The notes: generated from the letters alone by a model not told the origin. A stretch of 64,000 nucleotides of DNA from Cliona cf. orientalis (GCA_963930775.1 OZ005689.1:22504058-22568057), one strand, 5' to 3'. Shown: positions 45,151 to 56,264, counted from the first letter of the stretch. Translations and numbers: made by a program.

Positions 45151-46010
45151 CCATTTGAATCCAACCTTGCCGGGCCCAATTTCCATCCCATCTGATGTTT
45201 GTGCAGAATTTCTACGTGGGGCTATTACATCAGTGATGGCAACGTGGGAGTGTTTCGTTAACAATCTGTTGTCCGAGTGTTTTGATGTCGTAGTGAACTA
45301 CACCGAGCCAAATGTTGCAGATACTAGTAGTAGCAGCTCTGATGGAAGTGGCCAGGATGCAATCGAGCTGCGCAGGCTATGTAAACGGTGGCCTAATTGC
45401 CAGCCTGTGCTTCAACAGGCTATCAAGCGCCGAGCGCTCAAGAAGAATAAGCCCCTTGAGGTGGTAACATTCGAGATCATGATCGAGGGTATGCCACACA
45501 TCCCCTTGCTAATGGAGCATAGAAAGAGCACCCTGAAGGGAGTCACTCCACTCCTCTTGGGAGAAGGAGGGATTGAGGAGACTTTCAATACGTTGTTTGC
45601 AATAAAACGCACAACGAAAGCTGGGAAGCCACATACACCCTCATTGTCCGATCACATGGCCTCACTGCCATCTTTGATTGAGTACACGTACATTCTGGCC
45701 TGTGGGGCCAGAGTGAAGCTCAAGATTACATCTGTAAACACAGTCAATGACGTCCTCCGCCTGTACTATGGGGCAAGGTGTGTAATTGCCAACGGAGTTG
45801 TTGCAAAGACAGTCACTGAGGGCTGCTTACGTGGCTTCCCTAAAGCAGAGGACCTAAGCAAGCAAGCAGACCGGTAGCGGAGGAGATGTGGGGGCTGCTC
45901 CAACGGCTCCAGCAAAATGGGAGGGAGGTGACAGTGACTTACTTGGAGCTCTGCATGATGTACAGGTTCTTTCGGTCCCTTGCCAACCGTCTTATGGTTG
46001 CATCTATCTC
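45151..46010 (+). pseudogene. HEPN-domain protein (RiboL-PSP-like), frame-shifted, catalytic His position Asn
   Basis: The exon starts after a TATGTAG acceptor and reads PTLPGPISIPSDVC, then AITSVMATWECFVNNLL, the first helix of RiboL-PSP-type HEPN domains. A central region (IELRRLCKRWPNCQ to LLLGEGGIEETFNTLF) follows. LYYGARCVIANGVV then matches the HEPN R-X4-H signature with Asn at the His position. The frame stops at TAG 45875-45877, but the next frame continues the fold (EEMWGLLQRLQQNGREV, LCMMYRFFRSLANRLM) to about 46003, so one base appears lost at about 45873-45876. HEPN proteins of this kind are predicted ribonucleases. With His replaced and the frame broken, activity is unlikely. The family assignment comes from motif memory. 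Confidence 0.55.
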
Positions 46011-46279
46011 ACACAATGTCACAGTAGTATCCTCCACTATACACTTTTTATGCATATTATACATCTTAGATATATCTCTCACACAATGTCTAAAGACTTC
46101 TTATGCATACTATACATCTCAGTGTAGCAGGTCCTTACCATACCATACTTTAGTATTGCTCTTATAACTCTATACCATCAGGCTCACCAGACTCTGAGTA
46201 CATTCACTTGTTATATTTATCATACTCTAGAAAGTATACTATAGTCATGATATGTCTATGTACAATCCCGCACCACTCT

Positions 46280-46376
46280 CCGATGTGTTTTCAAGTGGAT
46301 ATATACAGCTGTAACTGTTGGAGTACGCTGGTAGGCCTCTCTCCCTTTCATCTCTCCCCCCTCACTCTCACTCTCT

Positions 46377-46407
<31 letters not shown>

Positions 46408-48028
46408 ATACTCACTCTGTCATTTTTACTCTCCTCATTCGTACACAATTTATGAATTGTATATCCATTTCTGTCCACAGCTCGGCCGATGCATTTTCAA
46501 GTGGATACAGATGTTGGAGTATGCTGGTAGGTCTCTCTCCCTTCCATCTCTCCCCCTTCACTCACTCTCTATCGTACTCTCTCTGTCATTTTACTCCCCT
46601 TTCCTTCATTCATTCACCATTCTTGAATTGTATATCCATTTCTGTCCACAGCTCGGCCGATGAGTTTTCAAGTGTATATATACACCTGTTAGAGTATGCT
46701 GGTAGGTCTCTCTTCCCTTCCATCTCTCTCCCCCCCCTCACTCTCATACAGCTGTTGCAGTATGTTGGTAGGTCTCTCTTCCTTCCATCTCTCCCCCCAC
46801 CTCCATCTCTCTCACATTCACTCTCTATCATTGAATTTTTTCCTCTCCTCTTCACACTAAATTTTCCCTTTGATTTATACATGATTAATTGTTATGTCCA
46901 CTTCTATCCATGCAGCTCAGCTGATATGTTTTCAAGTGGATACAGCTCTTAGAGTATGCTGGTAGGTTTCTCCCTTCCATCTCCCCCTCTCTCCTTTCAT
47001 TTTCCTGTTCAATCCACATATATTTTATCTCCACTTCTGTCCATGCAGCTCGGCTGATGTGGATATAGCTACTGGAGTTTGCTGGTAGATTTCTCTCTCT
47101 CTCCCTCCTCCCCCCCTCTCTCTCTTGCACTTACTCTAACACTTTTGCTCTACTTTCAATCCACACACAACACTCTATTCACTCCATTTTTGTCCTGCCG
47201 TTGAAGTATGCCTGTAAGTCTCCCTTTCATTCCACACTCTCGCTCTCTTATTTTTGTCTATCAATCCTACCCTCACTCTTCTTTCGCATAATATGATTTG
47301 TGTCCGTCCATGACAAAACCAACCATATTGCGCTGGATATCAATCTGAGATACAGGCCTATTTAGTTGCCCAAGGTGATAATTATCATTTTTCACTTTTT
47401 GGCATAGATCGATAGAGGAATCATTCCTCTACACAAAAATCTGCTTCGTAGCTTCTAGAACACTATACTTACCGAGTTATGGCTCGAAGAAGTTGGCCGG
47501 GTAGCTAATATTGACCGTCCATGATACGGAGCTGTTGCCATAGTTGCAGCTAGGCAAGCACGGCAGCTGCACAGAAAAAAACTCTACAGACACTTCTTTC
47601 TTCGATTTTGTGTACTAACGATCTATAGACTCGTTTTTCTTTTCCATCGAAACGCCGGCTGCTGCTTTCTTTCCAATGTTTTGGCCGCTATCTTGCTCTT
47701 TGACTTAGTGGGCGTGGCCACGTACTTTGCATAAACGGCGAGTATACGGACAACGTACGTAGCAATGTTTCATTGAGCTTGCTGCACATTTTTATTACGG
47801 GCGATCCGGGTACATTTTGGCTCATATCTCCATGACTCTACACGGGCTAGCGACTTCAAATTTGCAGGAGCAATAGTTGGTAATGGTGGTCTTAACTAAA
47901 AATCGGTTGTCAGCGCAATATGGTTGGTTTTGTCATGGAAGGTCACATTTGTACCTCCATTAATTTTTATACCTGCAGCTCATCTGAGAAGTTTTCAAAG
48001 CTGATGTATATCTGTTGAGAGTATGCTG
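46280..48028 (+). repeat. Array of about eight exon-like repeats with pyrimidine-rich spacers
   Basis: A 36-51-base unit (CTCGGCCGATGAGTTTTCAA, GTGGATATACAGCTGTTGGA, GTATGCTG) recurs at 46280-46330, 46481-46526, 46652-46701, 46748-46767 (partial), 46916-46961, 47049-47084, 47203-47218 (partial) and 47979-48028. Five copies follow an acceptor-like TGTCCACAG, CATGCAG or CCTGCAG, and most end in G|GTAGGT-type donors. Spacers are CT-rich and also repeat (CCATCTCTCCCCC). The open frames are short (SSADAFSSGY) and phases differ, so a protein role is unproven. It lies downstream of the HEPN remnant. Confidence 0.75.
47306..47939. mobile_element. 634-base element with perfect 29-base inverted ends
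   Basis: TCCATGACAAAACCAACCAT continues as ATTGCGCTG, and the right end is its exact inverse (CAGCGCAATATGGTTGG to CATGGA). Non-coding interior. It is inserted in the spacer between the last two units of the exon-like array. Perfect ends suggest a young insertion. Confidence 0.9.
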
Positions 48029-48039
48029 ACAAGATACAG

Positions 48040-49640
48040 TGTCATACATTTGACTGAAACTATCATTCTAGCTTAACTATGGGTTGCTGTAGCTGCTTCT
48101 ACCAGTGTGTATCTTGGCTATTGTGTGTGCATATAATTCTGTTCTATTCTGCAAAATTTAATCTTTATGTAGTGACATGATATTAATTTGGTGGTGAATC
48201 TCACCATAATAGGTAGTGAACGTCACCTAATGTTTATGTTATGTAGTGAAAGCTTATGTAGTGACCATCACTACACCAAAAGTGGTGAGAACTGTGGCAA
48301 ATATTTCACTACACATTTATAGTGACAGTCACTAATCGTTTTTACAGCCGACTTGTAACCCAATCAACCAGCCATACAGAATCCTGTCTGCCTATGATGT
48401 GGAGCCCAAGAGTGCACTGAAACGGACTTAGCGGATTAACCTTAGTCCCTATGCTACTACAATGAATGGCGTCTTTACATTGAACAGCCTGCTATAGACA
48501 AGGTATACGTGCCACTGACCTCCATCACTGGAGCGGCAAGGTCAACTGTAATGTAAGTGCTAGATTTTTTGGAACTGCTAAAGGACGACATTCAATAGGT
48601 ACTTGCTGTAGGGCTGCCGAGATAATTGTCAATATGGACATGACCTATATGAATTAGGAGTGGTGACAGACATCCAAAGATTTGATGGTTACATCCTAGA
48701 TGGAGCAGTGGTTGACACGTGACAGCTATACAGTATGTCTGCTGCTCCGAACGAGGGTATACTGTGAGCATCAGAATGATATCCTTCTGGCACGAATAGT
48801 CATCCTGGGTTACCTTCATCAGTTGTTTCTCTATGTTGTACATCAATTGCTGCTCGTCGAAAATATCCAACACCACCCGGGAGAAAAGGAACGTGTGTGT
48901 GCACTGTTTATTGTCAAAAATACGCTGTTTTTATGCCAATTTTCGCGCGTATTACCGCACGGTACCACCCCAAACCGTTTATTTCCAGTGTGATCGAAAA
49001 CAAAGTTAAGAAAGGAGCGCTTTGATTCTGTGCACGTTCGAACCTTCGGCTGCTAAGCTTCAACGACCCTGAGTATCGCCTGCTACAAGCTTGCTTGAAC
49101 GTCGAAACGCCATCGTCGTTAATTCTTGAACCGCTTGCACCCGCACGTTTGGGCGTGACCAGACATTGAACGGTCAATATTTCACGTATATCCGCGGATA
49201 TCCGTATTGTACCCACCAATGCTCGCACTAACAGCGTATTTGCGTGGTCCTATTCACCTGGGCATGCTCATGAAGTTTCTGACACTCATCTCTGTAGGCA
49301 AATACCCTCACTGGAACATACGGAGAGCTAACACTGGGATTAAGCTATGAGGATGCATACAAGCTGGTACTGGCCCGGTGGCAGCTCCACTTAATTTTCC
49401 GACAATAAGCAAGGTAGACACCAAGGTTTTAAAGTATGTCTTACGTGCAGCATCAAGGGTGCTATAATAAATTCATCAATATCAACGAAGAATTCATCTT
49501 CTAATGCATACCTACCAACCTTTGAAACTACATTTACTTATAGAATTGTAATTTTTGCTTGATATTTACATTTTCTGCTTGATTTCATAATAAAATTAAT
49601 GATAATATATTATACATTATCGACATACAAATTGAATAAT
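48040..49640. other. TAGTGA palindrome cluster, possible small exons, otherwise empty
   Basis: Between 48169 and 48335, GTAGTGA and its inverse TCACTAC occur about eight times in both orientations, including TAGTGACCATCACTACA and TAGTGACAGTCACTA. An open piece after TTTTTACAG at 48350 reads QPYRILSAYDVEPKSAL and stops at about 48430. Another at about 49300-49408 reads TYGELTLGLSYEDAYKL and stops. Neither is recognised. Confidence 0.4.
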
Positions 49641-49642
49641 AA

Positions 49643-51280
49643 TTAATTAGTATGCTGTTCAATGGTAGCTTCAGAGTCATTAGATAGGCTACGTACTGTG
49701 GCAGGTTTTGCCTGTTGTAGTAGATGTGGTGTAAATAGTGCCTTACTCTGATAGCATTCTTCGTCAACATTGAGCTTGACAGACAAAATATCACAGACGG
49801 TGCGTGGGAGAAGACTGCTGCGCTGTGATGTGTCAATCATTCCAATGATGCTGAAAAGTCGCTCCGGGTCAGCAGTTGAGTGAGGCAACAGTTTGCAAAA
49901 GTTAGCCAAATTTCCAAAATGTTTCTCCCCAACTTCACCAGCAGGCAATGGTATTTGTCCTATATACAGGACCAGAAATGCTCAAGAGATTCATAGCTAG
50001 GTAAGTTGTCGTCAGGAAGTGATTTAAACTCCTGCCACTCTTCCAGAACAGCATCCATTTCCTCAGCAGATGTTTTGTTGAAGCGTTTTAGCAATCTTAC
50101 CACCACAATTGAGGAAATTTTGTGTCTGTTTCGTGGATCAAGCATTCCTAAATCACTGATAACATTATCGGAGAAAGGGAATTTGGCTATAATCTTCCGT
50201 ACATGCTCAACATACAATTTCCTAACAGAGAGAAAGAAGTTCCTTTCCTTCGCTGTACCCTCTAATTCATTCGATTCTTCGATCAGTAGCAATCGAGTAC
50301 CTGTCCCAATTCCAAGTTCATCATCAGAAACTTGATTGGCAGTGTTTTCATAATCAAACTCATGAATCATGGCATCAGATGTGGCGGCTAGAAGCTCAGG
50401 CTTGATAAAATTGGACAAAAATGCTCGAAGGTCATGTACGTCTTTTTGTAGAGTGCCAATAACTCGGCTAAGTACGCTGTTTCGTTTGCCAACCATGACA
50501 CTTGCACTGTAAGAAGCAAAAGCAATAACATTGGCCCATTGGCCCACGGAATTGCACGGGTTTGAAGAGTACTATGTAGTGCTTGATACAGAGTTTCTCC
50601 AGTTGCAATATTCACTACAGGGGCATCCAAGAATCTGATAGCTATTCTATCCAGCTGGTCATCCCAGAACCTGACTAAGATTCCAAAATATATTTTCTCA
50701 TTACCTCCATCACAATGAATGGTAAAGGACTCCTCACGACATGCTTTGAATACCGGCTCATTTACTTCTGGTGCCAATGCATGAGTGACAAGGGCTGTTG
50801 TCTTCGTCCTAGCACAAGACAACTCAGTGGCTACCTTGCTATCGGGAAACATTACTGAACACAGATCACTGAAGTGGTCTGCAACAGCAAATGGCAAATT
50901 GTGCTCCACAACAAACCTAGTGAAGTAGAGTTCGGCAGAGGTCACCTGTTCTCTCAATGCCTCATTCTTCTTGTGAGAAGATAATGCTTCATGAATTGTT
51001 GGCTGGTGAGATATCCCTTTCATACTTGAAACATGTCTTGCTTTCACAACGTCTCTTCACTTGATGGACACCACCACCAGCAACAGAAAAAATCAATATT
51101 GCATAACGTACAATAAGCATAGGTTTCTCCCAAGCGGCTGGGTTTCATTCTGTATTTGCTGCTCCACTCATGCTGATACTTGCTGTCTATATGGCGCTTT
51201 TGCTTCTTCCTGGGTACGGGACTGCCTGGAGGGCTACTATCACTGGTAGAACCGAGTAGAGATGAACACGACGAAGACAT
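49643..51280 (-). pseudogene. hAT-family transposase, frame-broken
   Basis: Minus-strand frames run in order. A Ser-rich start at 51280 leads into a BED-type zinc finger (YCTLCNIDF), with frame changes at 51090-51045. Next is a hAT N-terminal/RNase H region (TIHEALSSHKKNEALR, FVVEHNLPFAVADHF, FTIHCDGGNEKIYFGI). A middle part reads GKRNSVLSRVIGTLQKD and KISSIVVVRLL. The C-terminal dimerisation motif is LANFCKLLPHSTADPERLFS, then TSQRSSLLPRTV, ending near 49643. The frame breaks at about 50535-50545, where GGGCCAAT is repeated in tandem (8 bases), and again near 49950-49960. hAT transposases cut and paste DNA using a DDE site and make 8-base target copies. No element ends could be found, so only the gene remnant is claimed. 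Confidence 0.75.
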
Positions 51281-51289
51281 GACTAGCTA

Positions 51290-51637
51290 GATGTAGGTAG
51301 GTATGACCGTCGACCTGCACTGCACTGTGTGGCTCATGCTAGTACATGTAGTTAAGAATTACTTTTCGCCTAATTGGATGTTTATAGGTGTGCAATAATT
51401 AGAGTATGAAGCACAATGTGATTGAGATTGCTTGAATACAGTCTCCTCTGCCGGGACACCGGGAACAAGCACCTATTTGAGGGATATTCCCGGTAAGAAT
51501 GGGACGGTTGGCAGCTATGCTAATGTACTGATACGGAAAGCAATCCTTTTAACCGTTCAGGGCCTAATAATACGGGATGGGTGGGGCCGAAATTATTTCA
51601 CGGATTACGGTCAGAGTACACGAGGTGAACAGAGAAG
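51290..51637. other. No gene supported
   Basis: A short stretch upstream of the hAT remnant. No inverted end or promoter motif identified. Confidence 0.3.
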
Positions 51638-51639
51638 TA

Positions 51640-52195
51640 CCATATACATTGTAATATAGGCGCCCCAAAAAAATAATTACAGATTGCGCTGGCGCCTCCA
51701 ATTAGAACCGAAATATTCACAAGCAGGTCAAAGGGTGCCTAAATTAGGGAGGCACCTAAGCACTGCAATTATAATGGTTCTGGAAGTTTTGCCAGAGCTC
51801 TAGCACTCTCACTAATCAGTACTATTTAGTGGCAGTGAATAAGACAGTGGCGAAAGCAACAAAAATATGGTTCTAGTTTCAGTTCTTTTCACTCTGATCG
51901 CTCAATCATGCTCGAATTGCTGGTACCATAGCCATCAGAACCGTTGTCTCTGACTCCAGAAAGACATCAAAGCTGTAGGTAAGTGCCCATATAAATGAGA
52001 CAGCTTAGTTTGACATCTGAACTTCTAGCTCGATAGATTCATCGACGATAGAATGGAATAATACGTTCTAATTAAATAGGCGCCACCTAAAAATAATTGA
52101 TGTCCGGAAAGGCGCCTTAAATTAGAACCGAAAAAATTGCACAGGTCACAAAGGGCACCTAAATTAGGGTGGCGCTTATATTAGAACATATACGG
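51640..52195. mobile_element. 556-base MITE with CCGTATA-type ends (family H, copy 1)
   Basis: Left CCATATACATTGTAATATAG then GCGCC; right inverse CCGTATATGTTCTAATATAA then GCGCC. TA is on both flanks (51638-51639, 52196-52197). A second, partial and inverted copy lies at about 62620-62941. Confidence 0.85.
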
Positions 52196-52197
52196 TA

Positions 52198-52633
52198 GTT
52201 AGTCAGGATGTTTTGGCTATGTAAGCAGTGACCTAAAGTTGTTCTCTGCAGCGAGGAACGATCATACGATAATATACAAGGAGCTACTGGGGTTCGTCGA
52301 TCATGAGTGAGTGAAAGATCGGTAATGATACATGTAGGAGCGAGTGTGTGTGGTAGACATTTATGAGCTTCCCAAGCGTACTACTTGTAGCTAGGCTTTC
52401 TCAGATGCCTGTAGCACTATTGCTGGTGCCCTCAGAATGGTTAGCTGTGAGCGATACGCCTGGGAAGACGACACTAAACTTACAAGATACATTGCATGTA
52501 GGAAGGGATGTTACCCGTATAAGTGTTCAGTGTGTGTGAGCTTGCCAGTGTGCTCTCCTTTAGAAAGCGGCTTTGTAATGATACAGAAAACCAACAAATG
52601 CACGTACAGTAACGTGGATAAACAATTACATGA
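52198..52633. other. No gene supported
   Basis: Spacer between the family H element and the piggyBac remnant. No TTAA-bounded inverted end could be identified. Confidence 0.3.
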
Positions 52634-53996
52634 TTATAGTTCGTGCCATAGGCGAAAGCAGTCACTTCCATCATTGCAACCGGTAAGGCACAGTTGTGGA
52701 TGACGCTTACAGGCTGTGTAGATCCACACGACTCCTTGCGACGAGGAGAGCGGAAATCTTTACAGTAAACACAGGGTCTACGTTTCGAATGCGATGGTAA
52801 GTGAGGTGTGGGTCTGGAGCGTTTGCAGGTCTGCCTGTCGCCAATGAGCTGTTTTGCCAGCATCATTCTCAATGATTTGTGGTCCAGTACGGTGGTTGTG
52901 ACATCGTATGAGTGGAGGATGTATGCATTTGTTATCGCCACATCAAAAGAAAGCGAAAAATGTACTTATAGTTTTTCCTATTCGTCAGACGCACGTGGTA
53001 TGAGCCTTGCAGCTTATCTCCAAGGTCGATGCTCCCATATACTTGTTGTAGAGAGCTACACACAGGGGACACTGCACAGCCAGCTGCATACCGTCTTTTT
53101 GTCGTCTATTGACTGTTGTGTGCTCTTGAGGATTAGCGAGTGTCGAAGCAACATTGACCACCTTATTGTCCTTCCACGCTGTGGCCACACTGATGAAAGG
53201 TAGACTCACTGCAATTGCACTTTTTGACCTCCTCACTAATCTCAGCCCTGTAATGTTTTATATTCGTACGAATAGTACCACAGGCATATGTCCCTTTCTC
53301 AAGGAGAGTAGATAGGAGATTTACAGAAGTGAAATAATTGTCAAAAAACAACTTGTGGTTTCATCCCATGATGGACTCTGATAACGTGAGCACAACTTTC
53401 TCTCCAAGTGCCGTTTCTCTACCTGCTGTGGCTCCAGTATAGACATTGAAATCATACACGTAACCGTTGATCGCATCAGCCATGGCCCACACTTTAAAGC
53501 CGTGCTTTACCGGTTTGAAGGGCAAGTATTGCTTCATTGACAAACGACCCTTAAATGGTATCATCATCTCGTCAATACTGACCTCACAATGTGGGTAATA
53601 CACCGACTTGAACTTCTCTTTGAGACGACTGATCACGGGATCCACTTTCTGCAATCTGAAAAAGCCTTCCTCTCTTGATAGGAGCGAGTCGTCCGCGAAA
53701 TGAAGATAACAAATAATCTGCTGTAACAGGTCTTGGGAAATTTGGTCGGCAATGGGTGCATAATGGAGGTACTCATTTGTGGACCAGTAGTCCCAAATCT
53801 CTGGTAGTTGGTTGATCTCCATGAGAATCATAAACCCCAAGTATGCACGGATTTCAGCAGCGTCAATTGACCACTCCTCAGTGCCGTGAAGGGTCTGTTC
53901 TGCATACCTATTTGTTTCCTCGATGATGAGGTCCACTAGTGTGTCGTCAAAACATAGGGAGAACAGACCAAGGGGATCGGATCACTGGGTAGCTGT
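52634..53996 (-). pseudogene. piggyBac-type transposase (PGBD4-like), decayed
   Basis: Order on the minus strand: DPLGLFSLCFDDTLVDL (about 53970) and RAYLGFMILMEINQLP, then SIDEMMIPFKGRLSMKQY with the first catalytic Asp. FFDNYFTSVNLL carries the second. TAWKDNKVVNVAS follows, then a GIDLGD-like block with the third, split by a frameshift. AITNAYILHSYDVTT comes next, and a Cys-rich tail (CVYCKDF, then TACKRH) ends at TAA 52634-52636. Damage: an in-frame TGA just before NHKLFFDNYF (about 53361), frame changes near 53170-53200, 53010-53020 and 52720-52730, and a TGA upstream of the first block. piggyBac enzymes insert at TTAA and excise cleanly. The open first 190 codons show moderate rather than ancient decay. 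Confidence 0.9.
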
Positions 53997-54132
53997 ATTT
54001 GGGGACCAGCTGGCTCACTACATGGGGTCACCACTACAGGGCTTGCATCCTTTGACCAGTCTACAATTGTAATGTCATTGTGCATGTATATATATATACT
54101 GTGATGACAGCTGTTCTTACTAATGGTTGCAG

Positions 54133-54363
54133 GTGCTGACGACCCGTTGCAAGACTGCCATCACTCTGGCTGTTGTCAGGAGCCATGCATTGTGTAAGTT
54201 GAATATTGTTGTAAGTGTATATTATGCCATCTATACACACGTATATGTACGTCAACTCCATCACATGCTAACCCTCACACACACACTGAAGGGATCCATT
54301 ACTCTGGCTGCATCAGGAGCTGCAACTGTCACAGTGTATTTGAATAGTAAGTGCATGTATGTA

Positions 54364-54398
<35 letters not shown>

Positions 54399-54708
54399 AT
54401 GTATGTATGTATGTACTTGCATGCATGTACTTGTGTACTTCAATTCTTTCTCTCACACGCACATGCACATGCACACACACACACTCACTGAAGGGATCCG
54501 TTACTCTGGCTGTATCAGGAGCTGTGACTGTCACGGTGTATTTGAATAGTAAGTGCATGTACTGTATGTATGTATGTGTCTGCATGCATGTACTTGTGTA
54601 CTTCAATTCTTTCTCTCACATGCACATACACACACACGCACGAACACTATGAGACTGACTGAGAGCCAATACTGGCCATTGTCAGGAGCTGTATCAGCAT
54701 TTGAATTG
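54133..54708 (+). repeat. Array of four exon-like repeats linked by CA/TG microsatellites
   Basis: A unit reading ATTACTCTGGCTGYATCAGG then AGCTG occurs at 54133-54191, 54292-54346, 54494-54548 and, degenerate, 54662-54708. Units 2 and 3 are preceded by (CA)n-ACTGAAG and followed by GTAAGTGCATG, a good donor; their frame reads SITLAASGAATVTVYLN. Unit 1 follows TTGCAG and ends at GTAAGT. Spacers hold (TG)n, (TATG)n (54358-54420) and (CA)n. Confidence 0.7.
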
Positions 54709-54949
54709 TAAGCGAACATACCGTATGCATGCATGCATATTACATGTACACATCACTACTCTTGTACTGAACTCTCCCTCTCTCACACACACACACACGT
54801 ATTTGATCAATTCATACCATACATACCTTGCTTTGTGCACATGCCTAGTATACTATTATCAACAAATATATATGTTTTACATCATCGTATATTTTACGAC
54901 AGGCAGCTGCTCATGGGGGAGAGAAGAGTGACTGACCTGGCCAGGAGAT

Positions 54950-55790
54950 GATGGGTCAATTGTCGAGAGGGGTTGATCCAAGTCCATATCATCTATTTTT
55001 ACACGAATATTGTTTAACTTTCATTGTTGAAGTTTTATAATAATGTGATGGTGTTGTAATACCTTCATCTGAGCTGGAGAGAAATAGCTAGGATCTTCAT
55101 CCATGCCCAAGTCATCATCACTACCTTCTGCTGCCCACTCATCATCACAGAGGTAGTGGAGAACTTGATTGAGGTCAACTCATGCGCTCTTGGCCATGCT
55201 CATTGAACCTGATTAAAACGCTAACCAGAGAGTACTTGGATAGTGGTCTGCAGCTGTGAATATGCCGCTCGCACCTCGACATCATCCGCTAATAGATCGC
55301 GTCGCGATTGTGTGGGTGCTAAGTAGCGCGGTGGGCGTAGGTACTCGATAACCAGTAAGAGGAACGTTCATTGCTGTAAGTGTGTGGATATATCCACCTG
55401 TCGTCATACGGCATGCGCGGATATATCAGTGTTTCTAAAGGGTTAATTAGTTCTTCCCTAGAAGGGTCACATGAGCACGAATACACCCAGGTTGCACTTC
55501 TGCAATCTATCTTGTTATACGTCCAACATTTCTAAATGAATGTGGCTACAATAACAAATGCATATGCTATATCCACTGAGACATCAGAGGTTTAACTGAC
55601 TACCAATCTTTAAAACCTGCACAACAAATGTTTTCATGCGGGGGACAAAGACCTTATGTGATCTTAATTCATGTATATGTGACCCGCTACGAGAAAAGGG
55701 ACCACTGGGGATGAATTTTCATTTTCTAATAAGATGTCTCAATTTTCTGTTTCTTAGAGAATGTCGAGTTTTGCTTCATATTGATATACT
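54950..55790. other. No gene supported
   Basis: Two minus-strand patches near 55060-55160 are acidic (SSDDDLGMDEDPS-like) and may be exon debris. Nothing firmer. Confidence 0.25.
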
Positions 55791-56157
55791 ACAAGTATGA
55801 AAACAATTGAATAAAATTGAAGAATGAAGTAGGGATGGCAGGATCAAAAAGTGCATAAACAAGAGATAATCGTATCTACTATACATCCCTACGCTTGCTT
55901 TTCTCGACTATTGCGCACCTATTAATCATGGTTGACGTGTTTGTTGAGTGCGGTATGTGGGAGACATTCATGCAGGTTGTTCCCTAGTTGTCACAATCGT
56001 TCGGGTTTATCAGTTTGATTCAATCGCATTATTACGGTTATTTTTGCACTCCTCAAAAAGCAAGCGTAGGGATGTATAGTAGATACGATTATCAATTGTT
56101 TGTGCACTTTTTGATCCTGCCATCCCTACTTCATTCTTCAATTGTTTTTATACTTGT
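55791..56157. mobile_element. Long-armed fold-back element (family C, copy 4)
   Basis: Arms 55791-55906 and 56055-56157 are inverted repeats of about 105 bases sharing the private variants GGCAGGATCAAAAAGTGCA and ATAATCGTATCTAC. Confidence 0.9.
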
Positions 56158-56264
56158 TTCTGTTCTTTTTTATTGCACTTAGTGCAACTTATCAATGCCA
56201 TCTTACATGGTTTGCTGACAACTTCTGATTAAGTGGAAGATGGGAGGTGCACAAAAATCTTTGC

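Noticed and set aside
46208-47130. Ser/Leu-rich and Arg/Glu-rich frames on opposite strands
   Set aside because: They are produced by CT-rich spacers of the repeat array and read through the splice-like sites.
48914-49228. A 104-codon minus-strand frame
   Set aside because: No domain, no splice support, and composition like the surrounding non-coding DNA.
54127-54652. Cys/Tyr/Val- and His/Thr-rich frames on both strands
   Set aside because: They are translations of TG, TATG and CA microsatellites.
19098-56157. Family C inverted pairs as LTR or CRISPR structures
   Set aside because: The repeats are inverted rather than direct, have no regular spacing, and enclose no gene.
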